Assembly (NCBI GenBank): GCA_944389505.1
Contig: CALXMP010000005.1
Location: forward strand, 1-64,000
Direction: 5' to 3'
DNA: 64,000 nucleotides
DNA from: an uncultured Spirochaetaceae bacterium
GTDB lineage: Bacteria > Spirochaetota > Spirochaetia > Sphaerochaetales > Sphaerochaetaceae
Position 1 is the stretch's first letter. Every line of letters begins with the position of its first letter. The position numbers were made by a program, and so were the translations under genes. Positions 42,823 to 51,968 of the stretch are shown in pieces. The notes under the pieces were generated by a model. It worked only from the letters and a program-made list of their open reading frames with translations, did not search any database and had not been told where the DNA came from.

Positions 42823-43878
42823 ATGGAAGGCAAAATGAAGGTTGCTGTCATGGAGGCCATAGGCCGGATAGAGATAGAGGAGAGGCCGATACCGCAGCCT
42901 AAGGACAATGAGGTCCTGATCAAGGTTGGGTATGTCGGCATCTGCGGGAGCGATGTGCATTACTTCGAGACCGGGGCAATCGGGGATTTTGTCGTAAAGC
43001 CGCCGTTCGTGCTCGGACATGAGGCCGCAGGCACCGTCATTGCGGCAGGGAAGGATGTGAAGAATCTGAAGGTCGGAGACAGGGTTGCTATGGAGCCTGG
43101 AAAGACGTGCGGGCACTGCGAGTTCTGCAGGACTGGCCGCTACAACCTCTGCCCTGATGTGCAGTTCTTCGCGACGCCTCCTGTGGATGGGGTGTTCCAG
43201 GAGTATGTAGCATACGATGCCGATATGTGCTTCAGGCTTCCCGATAATGTATCCCTGATGGAAGGGGCGCTGATAGAACCGCTTGCTGTCGGGTTCCACG
43301 CTGCGAACCAGGGAGGGGCGCATATAGGGCAGAAGGCGGTCGTCTTCGGATCCGGATGCATCGGGCTGATGTGCATGCTTGCGCTGAAGGCCGAGGGTGT
43401 GACCGAGGTGTATGTGGTCGACGTCATTGATTCCCGCCTTGGGAAGGCCCTCAGCCTTGGAGCGACGGCCGTGGTGAACAGCAGCAGGGAGGATGCCATC
43501 AGGCGGATAGCAGAGCTTGCGGGAGGCAGCGGCGTGGATCTTGCCATCGATACGGCAGGGGCCGATGCGACGGTCAACCAGGCGATAAGGATGGTGAAGC
43601 CGGGTGGGACAATTGTGTGCGTGGGATACAGCAGGAGCGGCCAGGTGACGATGGACATGAGCGTTGCGCTGAACAAGGAGATCACATTCCGCACTGTATT
43701 CAGGTACAGGCACATCTATCCTATGGCGATAGCAGCTGTTGTGGCGGGCAAGATTGATCTGAAGGATGTTGTGACGAACAGGTTCACGCTTGACCAGATC
43801 CAGGAGGCTATGGAGAAGAGCGTGAGCGACAAGGTGAACATCGTAAAGGCTGTCATTGAGGTAGCAGGAGAAGCTTAG
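42823..43878 (+). CDS. Zinc-dependent alcohol dehydrogenase (sorbitol/xylitol dehydrogenase-like)
   Basis: A 351-residue medium-chain dehydrogenase. Catalytic zinc residues lie in [13 protein letters not shown] and GHEAAGTV, the structural zinc cysteines in [15 protein letters not shown] and the NAD site in [19 protein letters not shown]. The pattern is that of sorbitol/xylitol dehydrogenases, oxidising a polyol to a ketose. AGGAGG lies 6 nt upstream of the ATG. The gene is visibly GC-richer than its neighbours, with many third-position G/C codons, which suggests separate acquisition or unusual expression demands. A folded leader precedes it. Confidence 0.92.
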   Translation: MEGKMKVAVMEAIGRIEIEERPIPQPKDNEVLIKVGYVGICGSDVHYFETGAIGDFVVKPPFVLGHEAAGTVIAAGKDVKNLKVGDRVAMEPGKTCGHCEFCRTGRYNLCPDVQFFATPPVDGVFQEYVAYDADMCFRLPDNVSLMEGALIEPLAVGFHAANQGGAHIGQKAVVFGSGCIGLMCMLALKAEGVTEVYVVDVIDSRLGKALSLGATAVVNSSREDAIRRIAELAGGSGVDLAIDTAGADATVNQAIRMVKPGGTIVCVGYSRSGQVTMDMSVALNKEITFRTVFRYRHIYPMAIAAVVAGKIDLKDVVTNRFTLDQIQEAMEKSVSDKVNIVKAVIEVAGEA

Positions 43879-43971
43879 AAGCTGAACAGCAGGAACGTAG
43901 TTGCGAGGAAGGCAGAAATGCCATGAAGCTGATGGGAGCTGATCCATCATTATTGGTCATACTGTTTAGCA

Positions 43972-44001
43972 TTAGGTTCTCCTTTGGCTAGGAGAGCCTA
44001 A
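43972..44001. terminator. Hairpin between the polyol operon and argF
   Basis: TTAGG-T-TCTCCT pairs with AGGAGA-G-CCTAA around a 6-nt loop, a 12-pair stem. There is no strong T tract, so termination is likely but not certain. Confidence 0.5.
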
Positions 44002-44006
44002 TAGTT

Positions 44007-44066
44007 TATGAATAAATATGCAGTAATATTCAAAATATTGACATATTATGCATAAATATTTAGTAT
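44007..44066 (+). promoter_or_regulatory. argF promoter with two ARG boxes
   Basis: TTGACA (44038-44043), 17 nt, TAGTAT (44061-44066). TATGAATAAATATGCA (44007-44022) and TATGCATAAATATTTA (44047-44062) match each other at 13 of 16 positions and resemble the ArgR/AhrC consensus TGAAT-N4-ATTCA. The second fills the spacer and would block polymerase; the 40-bp offset (about four helical turns) suits a hexameric repressor. Confidence 0.72.
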
Positions 44067-44091
44067 ATTCTGCATATAGGAGATAATGGCA

Positions 44092-45099
44092 ATGACACTT
44101 AAAGGAAGAAGTTTTCTTACGCTCAAGGACTTTACGAAGGATGAGATTCTCTACCTTGTCGATCTTGCGGCTGAGCTTAAGGCAAAGAAGAAGGGTAAGG
44201 CACATAGCAGCAATGTCGATGGAAAGCTGCTGGATGGCAAGAATATAGTTCTCCTTTTCGATAAGACTTCTACCAGGACGCGCTGCTCATTCGAGGTAGC
44301 GGCTTATGATGAAGGTGCGCATGTCACATATCTCACGAATTCCCAGATGGGGAAGAAGGAGTCGCTTGAGGATACAGCAAAGGTCCTTGGCAGGCTCTAT
44401 GACGGTATAGAGTACAGGGGCTTTGAGCAGAAGATCGTGGAGGATCTGGCGCTCTATTCAGGCGTACCTGTATGGAATGGGCTGACCGATGATGATCATC
44501 CTACTCAGTTCCTTGCTGATTTCCTTACAGCTATCGAGCATACAGGCAAGAAGCCTGAGGAGATGAAGCTTGCGTATGTAGGTGATGGAAGGAACAATGT
44601 CGCCAATGCTTTGATGATCGGCGCTGCGAAGGTCGGTATGGACTATACGGTAGCTACCCCTGCATCACTCAATCCTGCAGATGACCTCGTCTCGCAGTGC
44701 AAGGTTTGGGCAGATGAGAATGGTTCTTCGATAACAATCACCACAGATCCGTATGAGGCGGTAAAGGGAGCGGATGTTATATACACGGATATCTGGTGCT
44801 CGATGGGAGAAGAGGACAAGATGGCTGAGCGCATCGCTCTTCTGAAGCCTTATCAGGTGACGATGGATCTTCTGAAATCAACAGGATGCAATACGATCTT
44901 CGAGCACTGCCTGCCTTCGTTCCATGATCTGAACACAACGACTGCTAGGATGGTCAAGGAGAAGTTCGGACTGGATGAGATGGAGGTCACCGATGAGGTC
45001 TTCAGGAGTCCTGCTTCGGTTGTGTTTGATGAAGCCGAGAACAGGATGCATACTATTAAAGCAGTAATGGTAGCAACGCTATCAGATATGCTTGCATAG
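44092..45099 (+). CDS. argF: Ornithine carbamoyltransferase
   Basis: Transfers the carbamoyl group to ornithine to give citrulline (or the reverse in arginine deiminase catabolism). The 335-residue protein has the carbamoyl-phosphate site STRTR (60-64), the HPTQ motif, the ornithine loop SMG and HCLP at 272-275. ATG 44092 lies 9 nt after AGGAG; ATG 44086 is too close. The ARG boxes upstream point to an anabolic, arginine-repressed enzyme. Arginine deiminase and carbamate kinase genes are not in view. Confidence 0.94.
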   Translation: MTLKGRSFLTLKDFTKDEILYLVDLAAELKAKKKGKAHSSNVDGKLLDGKNIVLLFDKTSTRTRCSFEVAAYDEGAHVTYLTNSQMGKKESLEDTAKVLGRLYDGIEYRGFEQKIVEDLALYSGVPVWNGLTDDDHPTQFLADFLTAIEHTGKKPEEMKLAYVGDGRNNVANALMIGAAKVGMDYTVATPASLNPADDLVSQCKVWADENGSSITITTDPYEAVKGADVIYTDIWCSMGEEDKMAERIALLKPYQVTMDLLKSTGCNTIFEHCLPSFHDLNTTTARMVKEKFGLDEMEVTDEVFRSPASVVFDEAENRMHTIKAVMVATLSDMLA

Positions 45100-45104
45100 C
45101 ATTG

Positions 45105-45134
45105 AGGCCCCATCTTTGGGGCTTTTGCTTTTTC
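45105..45134 (+). terminator. Terminator after argF
   Basis: AGGCCCCA and TGGGGCTT, 6 to 8 pairs around a 4-nt loop, followed by TTGCTTTTT. It ends just before the ribosome site of the next gene. Confidence 0.8.
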
Positions 45135-45146
45135 AGGAGGTTATTA

Positions 45147-46868
45147 ATGGAACTCAATAGTCAGAGAGTGCGCAGGCTTGCGCCTGAGAATGATCCGCTT
45201 AAGATCGGAATGGGCTGGACGCTGGAGGATCTGGATAAGCCGCAGATAATGGTTGAGAGCACTTTCGGCGATAGTCATCCGGGTTCTGCACATCTCGACA
45301 AGCTGGTCAATGAGGCAATGAAGGGAATATCCGATGAAGGAGGCAGAGGTGCAAGGTACTTCACCACGGATATCTGCGATGGGATTGCCCAGGGGCATGA
45401 TGGCATGAACTATTCCCTCGCTAGCAGGGATATGATCGCCAATATGATTGAGATCCACGGAAAGAGTACCGGATTCGATGCCGGTGTTTTCATCGCTTCC
45501 TGCGATAAATCCATGCCGGGCTGCCTAATGGGCCTTGGAAGGCTCAATATGCCCTCGATATTCATAACCGGTGGAGTAATGGAGGCCGGCCCTGATCTTC
45601 TTACTCTTGAGCAGATAGGAGCATATTCCGCAATGTGCCAGAGAGGGGAGATCACGGAGGAGCAGTTTGCTTACTATAAGCATAATGCCTGTCCTAGCTG
45701 CGGTGCCTGTTCATTCATGGGTACTGCCAGTACCATGCAGATAATGGCGGAGGCACTTGGGCTTATGCTTCCCGGGACTGCGCTGATGCCTGCAACCAGC
45801 AAGGAGCTGCTTGAGGCCGCATATGCTGCGGGAAGGCAGTCCGTTGTCCTTGCAAGGAAGGGTATCAAGGCAAGCGATATCGTTACGATGGACAGTTTCG
45901 AGAATGCGATAATGGTCCATGCGGCAATCTCCGGATCGACGAACAGCCTGCTTCATATTCCTTCTATTGCCCATGAATTCGGATTCGAGATCGATAGCGA
46001 TACATTCGACAGAATGCACAGGGGCGCTCATTATCTTCTTGATATACGTCCGGCAGGAAAATGGCCTGCTGAGTTCTTCTACTATGCAGGAGGTGTGCCT
46101 GCGGTGATGGAGGAAATAAAGTCCCAGCTTCATCTCGATGCGATGACAGTTACGGGGAAGACTCTTGGAGAGAATCTCGATGAGCTTAAGCGCAATGGAT
46201 TCTATGATAGGTGCAGCAGATATCTTTCAGAGAAAGGTCTTAAAAGGACCGATGTGATAAGATCCTTCGATTCACCTATCGGGACGAATGGTACCGTTGC
46301 GATACTTAGAGGCAATCTTGCCCCCGATGGAGCTGTAGTGAAGCATTCAGCTGTGCCTAAGGAGATGTTCAATGCTGTTTTGAGAGCGCGTCCATTCGAT
46401 TCAGAGGAGGAGGCAATCGCTGCAGTTCTTTCCCATGATATAAAGCCTGGGGATGCTGTCATCATAAGATACGAAGGACCGAAGGGATCTGGTATGCCGG
46501 AGATGTTCTATACAACGGAGGCAATCTCCAGCGATGGCGAGCTGGGCAGGACAATCGCTCTTATAACCGATGGCCGCTTCTCAGGAGCAAGCAAGGGCCC
46601 TGCCATAGGCCATGTGAGTCCGGAAGCCGCGGAAGGCGGGCCTATTGCCCTTGTAGAGCCCGATGATCTTATTGAGATATCAATACCTGACAGGAAGCTC
46701 GATATAGTAGGTGTGAAGGGCAGGAGAATCAGTCCGGAGGAGGTCTCTTCAGAGCTTGAGAGACGCCGAAAGGCCTGGAAGCCAAGGCCATCAAGGTATA
46801 AGTCAGGAGTGCTCAGTCTTTTCATCAGGCATGCAGTGAGCCCGATGAAGGGCGGATACATGGAGTGA
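45147..46868 (+). CDS. IlvD/Edd-family dehydratase, probably a sugar-acid dehydratase
   Basis: A 573-residue iron-sulphur dehydratase. Cluster cysteines lie in TTDICDGIAQGHDGM, CDKSMPGC (Cys119, Cys126) and ACPSCGACSFMGTASTM (Cys182, Cys185, Cys188). True dihydroxyacid dehydratases usually read ACPGAGACGGMYTANTM and have no CDG cysteine, while pentonate dehydratases share CPSCG and MGTASTM. I therefore favour an aldonate such as arabinonate, xylonate or gluconate over branched-chain amino-acid synthesis. AGGAGG 6 nt before ATG 45147 sets the start. No ilvC or ilvB genes are adjacent. Confidence 0.85.
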   Translation: MELNSQRVRRLAPENDPLKIGMGWTLEDLDKPQIMVESTFGDSHPGSAHLDKLVNEAMKGISDEGGRGARYFTTDICDGIAQGHDGMNYSLASRDMIANMIEIHGKSTGFDAGVFIASCDKSMPGCLMGLGRLNMPSIFITGGVMEAGPDLLTLEQIGAYSAMCQRGEITEEQFAYYKHNACPSCGACSFMGTASTMQIMAEALGLMLPGTALMPATSKELLEAAYAAGRQSVVLARKGIKASDIVTMDSFENAIMVHAAISGSTNSLLHIPSIAHEFGFEIDSDTFDRMHRGAHYLLDIRPAGKWPAEFFYYAGGVPAVMEEIKSQLHLDAMTVTGKTLGENLDELKRNGFYDRCSRYLSEKGLKRTDVIRSFDSPIGTNGTVAILRGNLAPDGAVVKHSAVPKEMFNAVLRARPFDSEEEAIAAVLSHDIKPGDAVIIRYEGPKGSGMPEMFYTTEAISSDGELGRTIALITDGRFSGASKGPAIGHVSPEAAEGGPIALVEPDDLIEISIPDRKLDIVGVKGRRISPEEVSSELERRRKAWKPRPSRYKSGVLSLFIRHAVSPMKGGYME

Positions 46869-46872
46869 TTGC

Positions 46873-46895
46873 AGGAGGGCCTTTCAGGTCCTCCT
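46873..46895. terminator. Hairpin between convergent genes
   Basis: AGGAGG-G-CC and GG-T-CCTCCT, nine pairs with a 5-nt loop, located between the dehydratase stop and the end of the convergent gene. Neither strand has a T run. Confidence 0.45.
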
Positions 46896-47546
46896 ACCTC
46901 CCAGCAGTATTTCTATATGGTGCTCATCGTCTGGAAAGCACGCCAAGAGGGGTTCCTTCATGGTGCTGAATGCGCTTTCCGGGGTATAGGAATCTATCAT
47001 GCTCTCCGTATCATCGCCGAATACCGCCTCAGGGAGGGCATACCGTGTGATTCCCCAGCCATACTTCCTTCCGTCCTTGGTGAGTCTGTAGTCAAATCCT
47101 GAGACGATGACAAAGCCATTCATCTGCAGCCCTTTCATTGCTTCTCCGAAGGAGGAGTCTGAGAGCTTGCATTTCGCTTTCAGGAACGTCGAGTTCTCCT
47201 CTCCTGTCTCCTCAAGGATCTGATAGACCTTTCTCTCATTCGACCTTGCATGGCCATCATTGGAGAAGCCCTCGAAATCGTAGCCGTTGCGTCTGTATGC
47301 CAGAAGGGGGAAGAGCATTTCCTTCGATACAAATCCCGGGCATGAGCAGAAGAAGCTGCCGTATGCCCCACCTGTCATCTTTATGATATCCTCCTTCCAG
47401 TCCCAGGCTCCCATCCCGTCTGGCGGGAACCATATGCTCTTGTCAGCCAGCTCCTCAAGGGAGAGTCCTTTCACCACGGAGCGGAAGAATGGAAGCACTC
47501 CGAATCTATTGACAGCATCACATAGTTCTTCTCTGGTTGTTATCAT
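46884..47546 (-). CDS. AlkZ-related protein (uncharacterised)
   Basis: A 220-residue protein that resembles a family labelled AlkZ-related in clostridia and spirochaetes. Marks are VLPFF near the start, WDWKEDIIKMTGGAYG in the middle, YRRNGYDFEGF and the later GFDYRLTKDGRKYGWG winged-helix-like section. AlkZ/YcaQ are DNA glycosylases for crosslinks, but this protein lacks the full length and catalytic QxQ context, so no activity is claimed. The start at 47546 has no ribosome site; an extended -10, TGCTACTAT, ends 6 nt before it, suggesting a leaderless mRNA. Confidence 0.72.
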   Translation of the reverse strand: MITTREELCDAVNRFGVLPFFRSVVKGLSLEELADKSIWFPPDGMGAWDWKEDIIKMTGGAYGSFFCSCPGFVSKEMLFPLLAYRRNGYDFEGFSNDGHARSNERKVYQILEETGEENSTFLKAKCKLSDSSFGEAMKGLQMNGFVIVSGFDYRLTKDGRKYGWGITRYALPEAVFGDDTESMIDSYTPESAFSTMKEPLLACFPDDEHHIEILLGGRRT

Positions 47547-47602
47547 AAGAATATAGTAGCACGGGAAAGCTTTTGAGCTTATGATGGGTTCTGAGGATTC
47601 CC

Positions 47603-49000
47603 ATGAAGAAAGCATCGTACGAGATTGACATGGTCAATGGACCACTGTTCGGCAAGATACTACGTTTCTCTATTCCATTAATGCTCTCAGGCATACTCCA
47701 GCTTCTTTTCAATGCTGCGGATATAATCGTAGTAGGGCAGTTCACGGGAAGCCATGCGATGGCTGCTGTCGGATCGACAGGAAGTCTGAACAATCTGATC
47801 ATAAACATATTCATTGGGTTATCTACTGGAAGCAGTGTGCTTATGGCGATGTACTATGGAGCCAGGGACAGGGAGAATATCGATGATCTTGTTCATACAT
47901 CGATTCTTCTTGCAATTGTCTCCGGCGCAGTGCTTATCGTAGTCGGTATAGCTCTCGCAGGTCCTCTTCTTCTGCTGATGGGCACCCCAGATGATGTGCT
48001 CCCGCTTGCTGAGCTATATATGAGGATAGTCTTCTGTGGAATGCCTGCCCTGATGATCTATAACTTCGGGTCCGGCATCCTCCGTGCTGTCGGGGATACG
48101 AAGCGTCCTCTGATGTTCCTTACCGCTGCGGGAATCATCAATGTTGTGCTCAATCTTTTCTTCGTCATAGTCTTTGGCATGGGGGTTGCCGGCGTAGCGC
48201 TGGCGACTATTATTTCGCAGTACATCTCGGCATTGCTTGTGCTGAGATGCCTTATACATACCGATTCTGCCTATAAACTCACACTCTCACGGCTGAGGAT
48301 ATCGAAGGAGAAGTTCGTGCAGATAGTCAGGATCGGCCTTCCGGCAGGCGTGTCAGGAGCTGTCTTCTCGATATCCAATGTGCTGATACAGTCCTCTGTG
48401 AACTCCTTCGGATCGATAACCATGGCAGGCAATGCCGCTGCGCAGAATATCGAGGGATTCATATATACAGCCATGAACTCGCTGTATCAGGCATCGATAA
48501 ACTTCACCAGCCAGAATTTCGGAGCAGGAAAGAGCGAGAGGATTGTCCGTGTTCTTATCTGCTGTCTCGGTATTGTTGCAGCTGTAGGTGTTATCCTTGG
48601 CGTTGGCGCAATGCTTCTTGGGCCTGAGCTTCTCCATATCTACTCCTCTGATCCAGAGGTCATCCATTATGGGCTTATAAGGCTGAATATCATAAGCATA
48701 ACGTACTTCCTCTGCGGAATGATGGATGTGGCCTGCGGTTCAATCAGGGGAATGGGCTATTCGATAACCCCGACAATAGTCTCGCTCCTTGGCGCATGCG
48801 CTCTAAGGGTTCTCTGGATCTTCACGATATTCCAGGTCGACAGATCCTTGTTTGTCCTCTATGTCTCGTATCCTGTCTCCTGGGCCGTCACGTTCCTTGC
48901 CCATATGGCATGCTTCGTTGTCTTCTTCCGGCGGTACAAGCTTGGAATCAGGCAGAAGGACATGCTCAGGCGTCTGGATGCTGCGGGACATGTGGATTGA
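47603..49000 (+). CDS. MATE-family efflux transporter
   Basis: A 465-residue inner-membrane antiporter with about 12 helices in two similar halves. N-terminal MVNGPLFGKILRFSIPLMLSGILQ-type start (helix 1), then ADIIVVGQFTG and the repeated pattern in the second half are typical of the DinF/NorM-like MATE branch. It exports cationic drugs or metabolites using sodium or protons. The ribosome site is weak (GAGG at 47593). It lies 57 nt from the divergent AlkZ-related gene. Confidence 0.92.
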   Translation: MKKASYEIDMVNGPLFGKILRFSIPLMLSGILQLLFNAADIIVVGQFTGSHAMAAVGSTGSLNNLIINIFIGLSTGSSVLMAMYYGARDRENIDDLVHTSILLAIVSGAVLIVVGIALAGPLLLLMGTPDDVLPLAELYMRIVFCGMPALMIYNFGSGILRAVGDTKRPLMFLTAAGIINVVLNLFFVIVFGMGVAGVALATIISQYISALLVLRCLIHTDSAYKLTLSRLRISKEKFVQIVRIGLPAGVSGAVFSISNVLIQSSVNSFGSITMAGNAAAQNIEGFIYTAMNSLYQASINFTSQNFGAGKSERIVRVLICCLGIVAAVGVILGVGAMLLGPELLHIYSSDPEVIHYGLIRLNIISITYFLCGMMDVACGSIRGMGYSITPTIVSLLGACALRVLWIFTIFQVDRSLFVLYVSYPVSWAVTFLAHMACFVVFFRRYKLGIRQKDMLRRLDAAGHVD

Positions 49001-49042
49001 CAGCATATGCCTTTTCTGGATATGACAATCCCAGGAGGGCAT

Positions 49043-50059
49043 ATGAGAAAGGCTCTTGTTTTTCTGCTTATTGCTTTTACCGTTATCTCATCGGCTGTCG
49101 CTGCCGATGATGGCGCAATTCCTGTAAAGGTCCTTATCCTGCCGAAGTTCGAGAATGGTGAGATGGCTGGTGACTTCCCTGGCGAGGCACAGTACTACTA
49201 TGAGGAATACCTTATCGGCAGTGATGAGTATGATATCAAAGGCGGAACGCCAGGATCGAAACTCTACGTGAAGGATGGGGTTGCCCTCTATGTCACAGGC
49301 ATGGGCAAGATCAATACAGCCATGAGCCTCAATTCGATACTCCTCGATCCTCGCTTTGATTTCTCCGATTGCTACTTCATCAGCACAGGATGCGCAGGTT
49401 CTGCAACCGAGTATTCAGTAATGGGAGATGTCTTTGTGATCACAGCTGCGATTGACTATGACCTTGGCCATCATGCAGATCCAAGGGAGATGGAGAATCC
49501 CGATGCTCCAACTTGGTTCCACGATGCAAGCTATGACAGCTCATCCTATAAGCTCCTTGATCAGGATCTCATGGACAGCATCTACAGCCTGGTAAAGGAC
49601 GTTGAGCTTGAGACAACAGAGAAGACAAGAGCATTCATGGCATATACATTCGATAATGCAGACTGGGCTGTAAGGGATCCTATGGTTCTCAGGGGCACTA
49701 CAGTCACCGCTGATAACTACTGGAAGGGTGAGTATGACCAGCAGAATGCCAGAGCTATGTGCGAAGTCTATGGCGCTCCAGATCCGTTTGCCCTTTCCGA
49801 GATGGAGGATGTCGCACTTGCAGTCGTTCTCGACCGTTTCGGACTTCTTGATAGATATATCATCATCCGCGACAGCGTTAACATGGTCGTATTCATGAAC
49901 GGTGTTACACCAGAAGGTCTCTGGGATCCTTCAAGATCCTCCGATTCCCTCTCCGATGAGGATTCCATTGAAGCTGCAGATATCTTCGCAACTGCGATGG
50001 AGAACAACTTCAAGGTTGGATCCGTGGTTGTCGATGCAATCCTTGATGGAACTCTCTGA
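49043..50059 (+). CDS. NUP-family purine nucleoside phosphorylase/permease-like exported protein
   Basis: A 338-residue protein of the NUP family (purine nucleoside permease, PF06516), whose fold is that of nucleoside phosphorylases. It has a signal peptide (MRKALVFLLIAFTVISSAVAA) and the conserved ISTGCAGSA and VTGMGKINTAMS patterns. That the protein is exported argues for nucleoside cleavage or binding in the periplasm. AGGAGGG upstream of ATG 49043. It is a single-gene unit with its own terminator, next to the MATE gene. Confidence 0.85.
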   Translation: MRKALVFLLIAFTVISSAVAADDGAIPVKVLILPKFENGEMAGDFPGEAQYYYEEYLIGSDEYDIKGGTPGSKLYVKDGVALYVTGMGKINTAMSLNSILLDPRFDFSDCYFISTGCAGSATEYSVMGDVFVITAAIDYDLGHHADPREMENPDAPTWFHDASYDSSSYKLLDQDLMDSIYSLVKDVELETTEKTRAFMAYTFDNADWAVRDPMVLRGTTVTADNYWKGEYDQQNARAMCEVYGAPDPFALSEMEDVALAVVLDRFGLLDRYIIIRDSVNMVVFMNGVTPEGLWDPSRSSDSLSDEDSIEAADIFATAMENNFKVGSVVVDAILDGTL

Positions 50060-50079
50060 TAGTCTATAATCTGCAAATC

Positions 50080-50112
50080 TCCCTCCGTGTGATTGCATGG
50101 AGGGATTATTAT
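50080..50112 (+). terminator. Terminator after the NUP gene
   Basis: TCCCTCC and GGAGGGA, perfect 7-bp stem with a 12-nt loop, followed by TTATTAT. It overlaps the end of the convergent regulator gene by four bases. Confidence 0.72.
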
Positions 50113-50891
50113 ACTATGCAGACATTGATTCCTTTGCTTTCAAGCTTCTGCACAGTATCTTCATCAATCATAGAATCTGTTACGACTGTATTCACTTTCT
50201 CAAAGGGGAAGGCAAGACAGAAACCTCTTCTTCTGAATTTCGTATGATCAATAAGCAATATGCAGTTTCTGGAATGCTCAATCATAAGCTTCTTCAGTCT
50301 TGCTTCATTTGGAATTGCTGCATAGCAGCCGATTTCTGGCTCAGCCCCCGTAACGCTTATTATGCATTTGTCGACATAGTATTTCATGAGGTGCTCCTCT
50401 GCATCGGCACCAGATACCATATGCGTACCTCTAAGAAGTTCTCCCCCGATAAGAACTACATGGCAATCGTCAGAACCTAGCATAATTTCTGCAATTCCTG
50501 GGGAAGTTGTCACCGCCAGGAGATTGTGCTTATCAAGCAGGTGGGCAGAAAAAATCTGCGTTGTGCTGCCGCCATCAATCATAAGGCTCTCCCCATCGTT
50601 TATCAGCGAAGCAGCATATTCTCCGATTTTTTCCTTCAAATCGGCATTCTTACTGAGCCTGCTGCTTATTGCTGTAGTCTGCCAGATGGATTTTTCTTTT
50701 TCCTTTTTTATTGCACCGCCATGAGTTCTGATTATTATACCTGATTTTTCAAGTGCTATGAGATCCCGCCTTATCGTATATTCCGTTGAATCAAGGATTC
50801 TCTCCAGTTCTGTTATTTCAGCCTTGCCATTGACATCGATATATCTTGCTATTTTTCTTCTTCGCTCTTCGATTTTGTTTCGTTCTGCCAT
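50109..50891 (-). CDS. DeoR-family transcriptional regulator
   Basis: A 260-residue repressor of sugar metabolism. The N-terminal helix-turn-helix is EITELERILDSTEYTIRRDLIALEKSGIIIRTHGGA, broken here only by my spacing of motifs, and the C-terminal sugar-phosphate sensor contains MIDGGSTTQIF and VVLIGGELLRGTHMVSG. The frame is open for 144 codons further upstream, but that stretch shows no protein character. The start at 50891 lacks a ribosome site; GATACT ends 6 nt before it. The regulator is divergent from the aldolase-kinase-transporter operon and probably represses it, responding to a sugar phosphate. Confidence 0.9.
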   Translation of the reverse strand: MAERNKIEERRRKIARYIDVNGKAEITELERILDSTEYTIRRDLIALEKSGIIIRTHGGAIKKEKEKSIWQTTAISSRLSKNADLKEKIGEYAASLINDGESLMIDGGSTTQIFSAHLLDKHNLLAVTTSPGIAEIMLGSDDCHVVLIGGELLRGTHMVSGADAEEHLMKYYVDKCIISVTGAEPEIGCYAAIPNEARLKKLMIEHSRNCILLIDHTKFRRRGFCLAFPFEKVNTVVTDSMIDEDTVQKLESKGINVCIV

Positions 50892-50897
50892 ATTGAA

Positions 50898-50926
50898 AGT
50901 ATCAATGCTTCTTTTCTGCAGGTCAA
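50898..50926 (-). promoter_or_regulatory. Promoter of the deoR-type gene
   Basis: On the minus strand TTGACC (50926-50921), 17 nt, GATACT (50903-50898). Transcription should start at or very near the A of the ATG (50891), giving a leaderless mRNA. Confidence 0.65.
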
Positions 50927-51065
50927 TAGAGAATTGAGCATTTTTTGCACCTATATGGCAAAATTTAGAAAAATCATGCACTAAAACTAGCAAAAAAATG
51001 TAAAAGATTTTGTTTACAACTCTGAAAACTGGCCTTAACATGGGCTTGTCATTCAGGAGGCACAG

Positions 51066-51932
51066 ATGAGACTGGTTTCTGCAAAGGATATGCTCGTGAA
51101 AGCTCAGAGGGAGCACTATGCTATCGGGCATTTCAATCTTAACAATATGGAAAGTGTCAGGGCATTCCTTCTTGCTGCACAGGAAGCTTCTTCGCCGATT
51201 ATCCTCGGAGTATCCGGTGGGACAGCAAAATACATGGGTGGTTATCGTACGATTGCTGATATGGTGCAGGATTTTGTTGATTTCCTTAAGATTACTGTGC
51301 CGGTCGCAGTTCACGTCGATCATGGAAAATATACAGAAGCACTTGATGCCATAGAAAATGGATTCACATCCGTGATGTTTGACGGATCATCTCTTCCTAT
51401 CGAGGAGAATATCGAGAAGACCCGAACCGTGGTCAGTCTTGCCCATGCAAAGGGAATTTCTGTCGAAGCTGAGGTTGGAGGCATTGGTGGCGAAGAGGAT
51501 GGCCATATCGCGATGGGAGAGTGCGCAGATCCAGCTCAATGCAGAATGATTGCTGATCTTGGTGTTGATTTCCTTGCTGCTGGAATCGGGAATATCCACG
51601 GGAAATATCCTGCAGATTGGAAAGGTCTGAATTTTGATCTATTGAAGAAAATCAAGGATGCGGTAGGTAATCTCCCTCTCGTTCTCCATGGAGGTTCCTG
51701 CATACCCGATGATCAGATCAGGAAGGCCATCAGTCTTGGTGTAAGCAAGATCAATGTGAATACCGAGTGCCAGATAGCATTCACCGAGGCAACCAGGAAG
51801 TACTTTGAGGAAAAGAAGGATTACGAGAGCAAGGGATATATGCCTCGCAATGTCCTGGCTCCGGGTCTTGAAGCTACAAAACTCATGTGCCTGAAGAAGA
51901 TGGAGCTTTTCGGAAGCGTAGGGAAGGCTTGA
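51066..51932 (+). CDS. Class II fructose-bisphosphate/tagatose-bisphosphate aldolase
   Basis: A 288-residue zinc aldolase of the FbaA/GatY/KbaY type, which splits a ketose bisphosphate to dihydroxyacetone phosphate and an aldehyde. Zinc ligands are in VHVDHGKY, GNIHGKYP and VLHGGSC; the catalytic Asp is also in VDHG; substrate-phosphate loops are GGSC and INVNTEC. AGGAGG 5 to 6 nt upstream. The PfkB kinase that follows would provide the bisphosphate. The operon is divergent from a DeoR regulator. Confidence 0.93.
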   Translation: MRLVSAKDMLVKAQREHYAIGHFNLNNMESVRAFLLAAQEASSPIILGVSGGTAKYMGGYRTIADMVQDFVDFLKITVPVAVHVDHGKYTEALDAIENGFTSVMFDGSSLPIEENIEKTRTVVSLAHAKGISVEAEVGGIGGEEDGHIAMGECADPAQCRMIADLGVDFLAAGIGNIHGKYPADWKGLNFDLLKKIKDAVGNLPLVLHGGSCIPDDQIRKAISLGVSKINVNTECQIAFTEATRKYFEEKKDYESKGYMPRNVLAPGLEATKLMCLKKMELFGSVGKA

Positions 51933-51968
51933 TTGCTGGAAATAGACCGGGAGGCTTGAATCAGAACG

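Noticed and set aside
50892-51323. 144-residue N-terminal extension of the DeoR regulator
   Set aside because: It would run through the divergent promoter region and into the aldolase gene; DeoR proteins start just before the helix-turn-helix, as at 50891.
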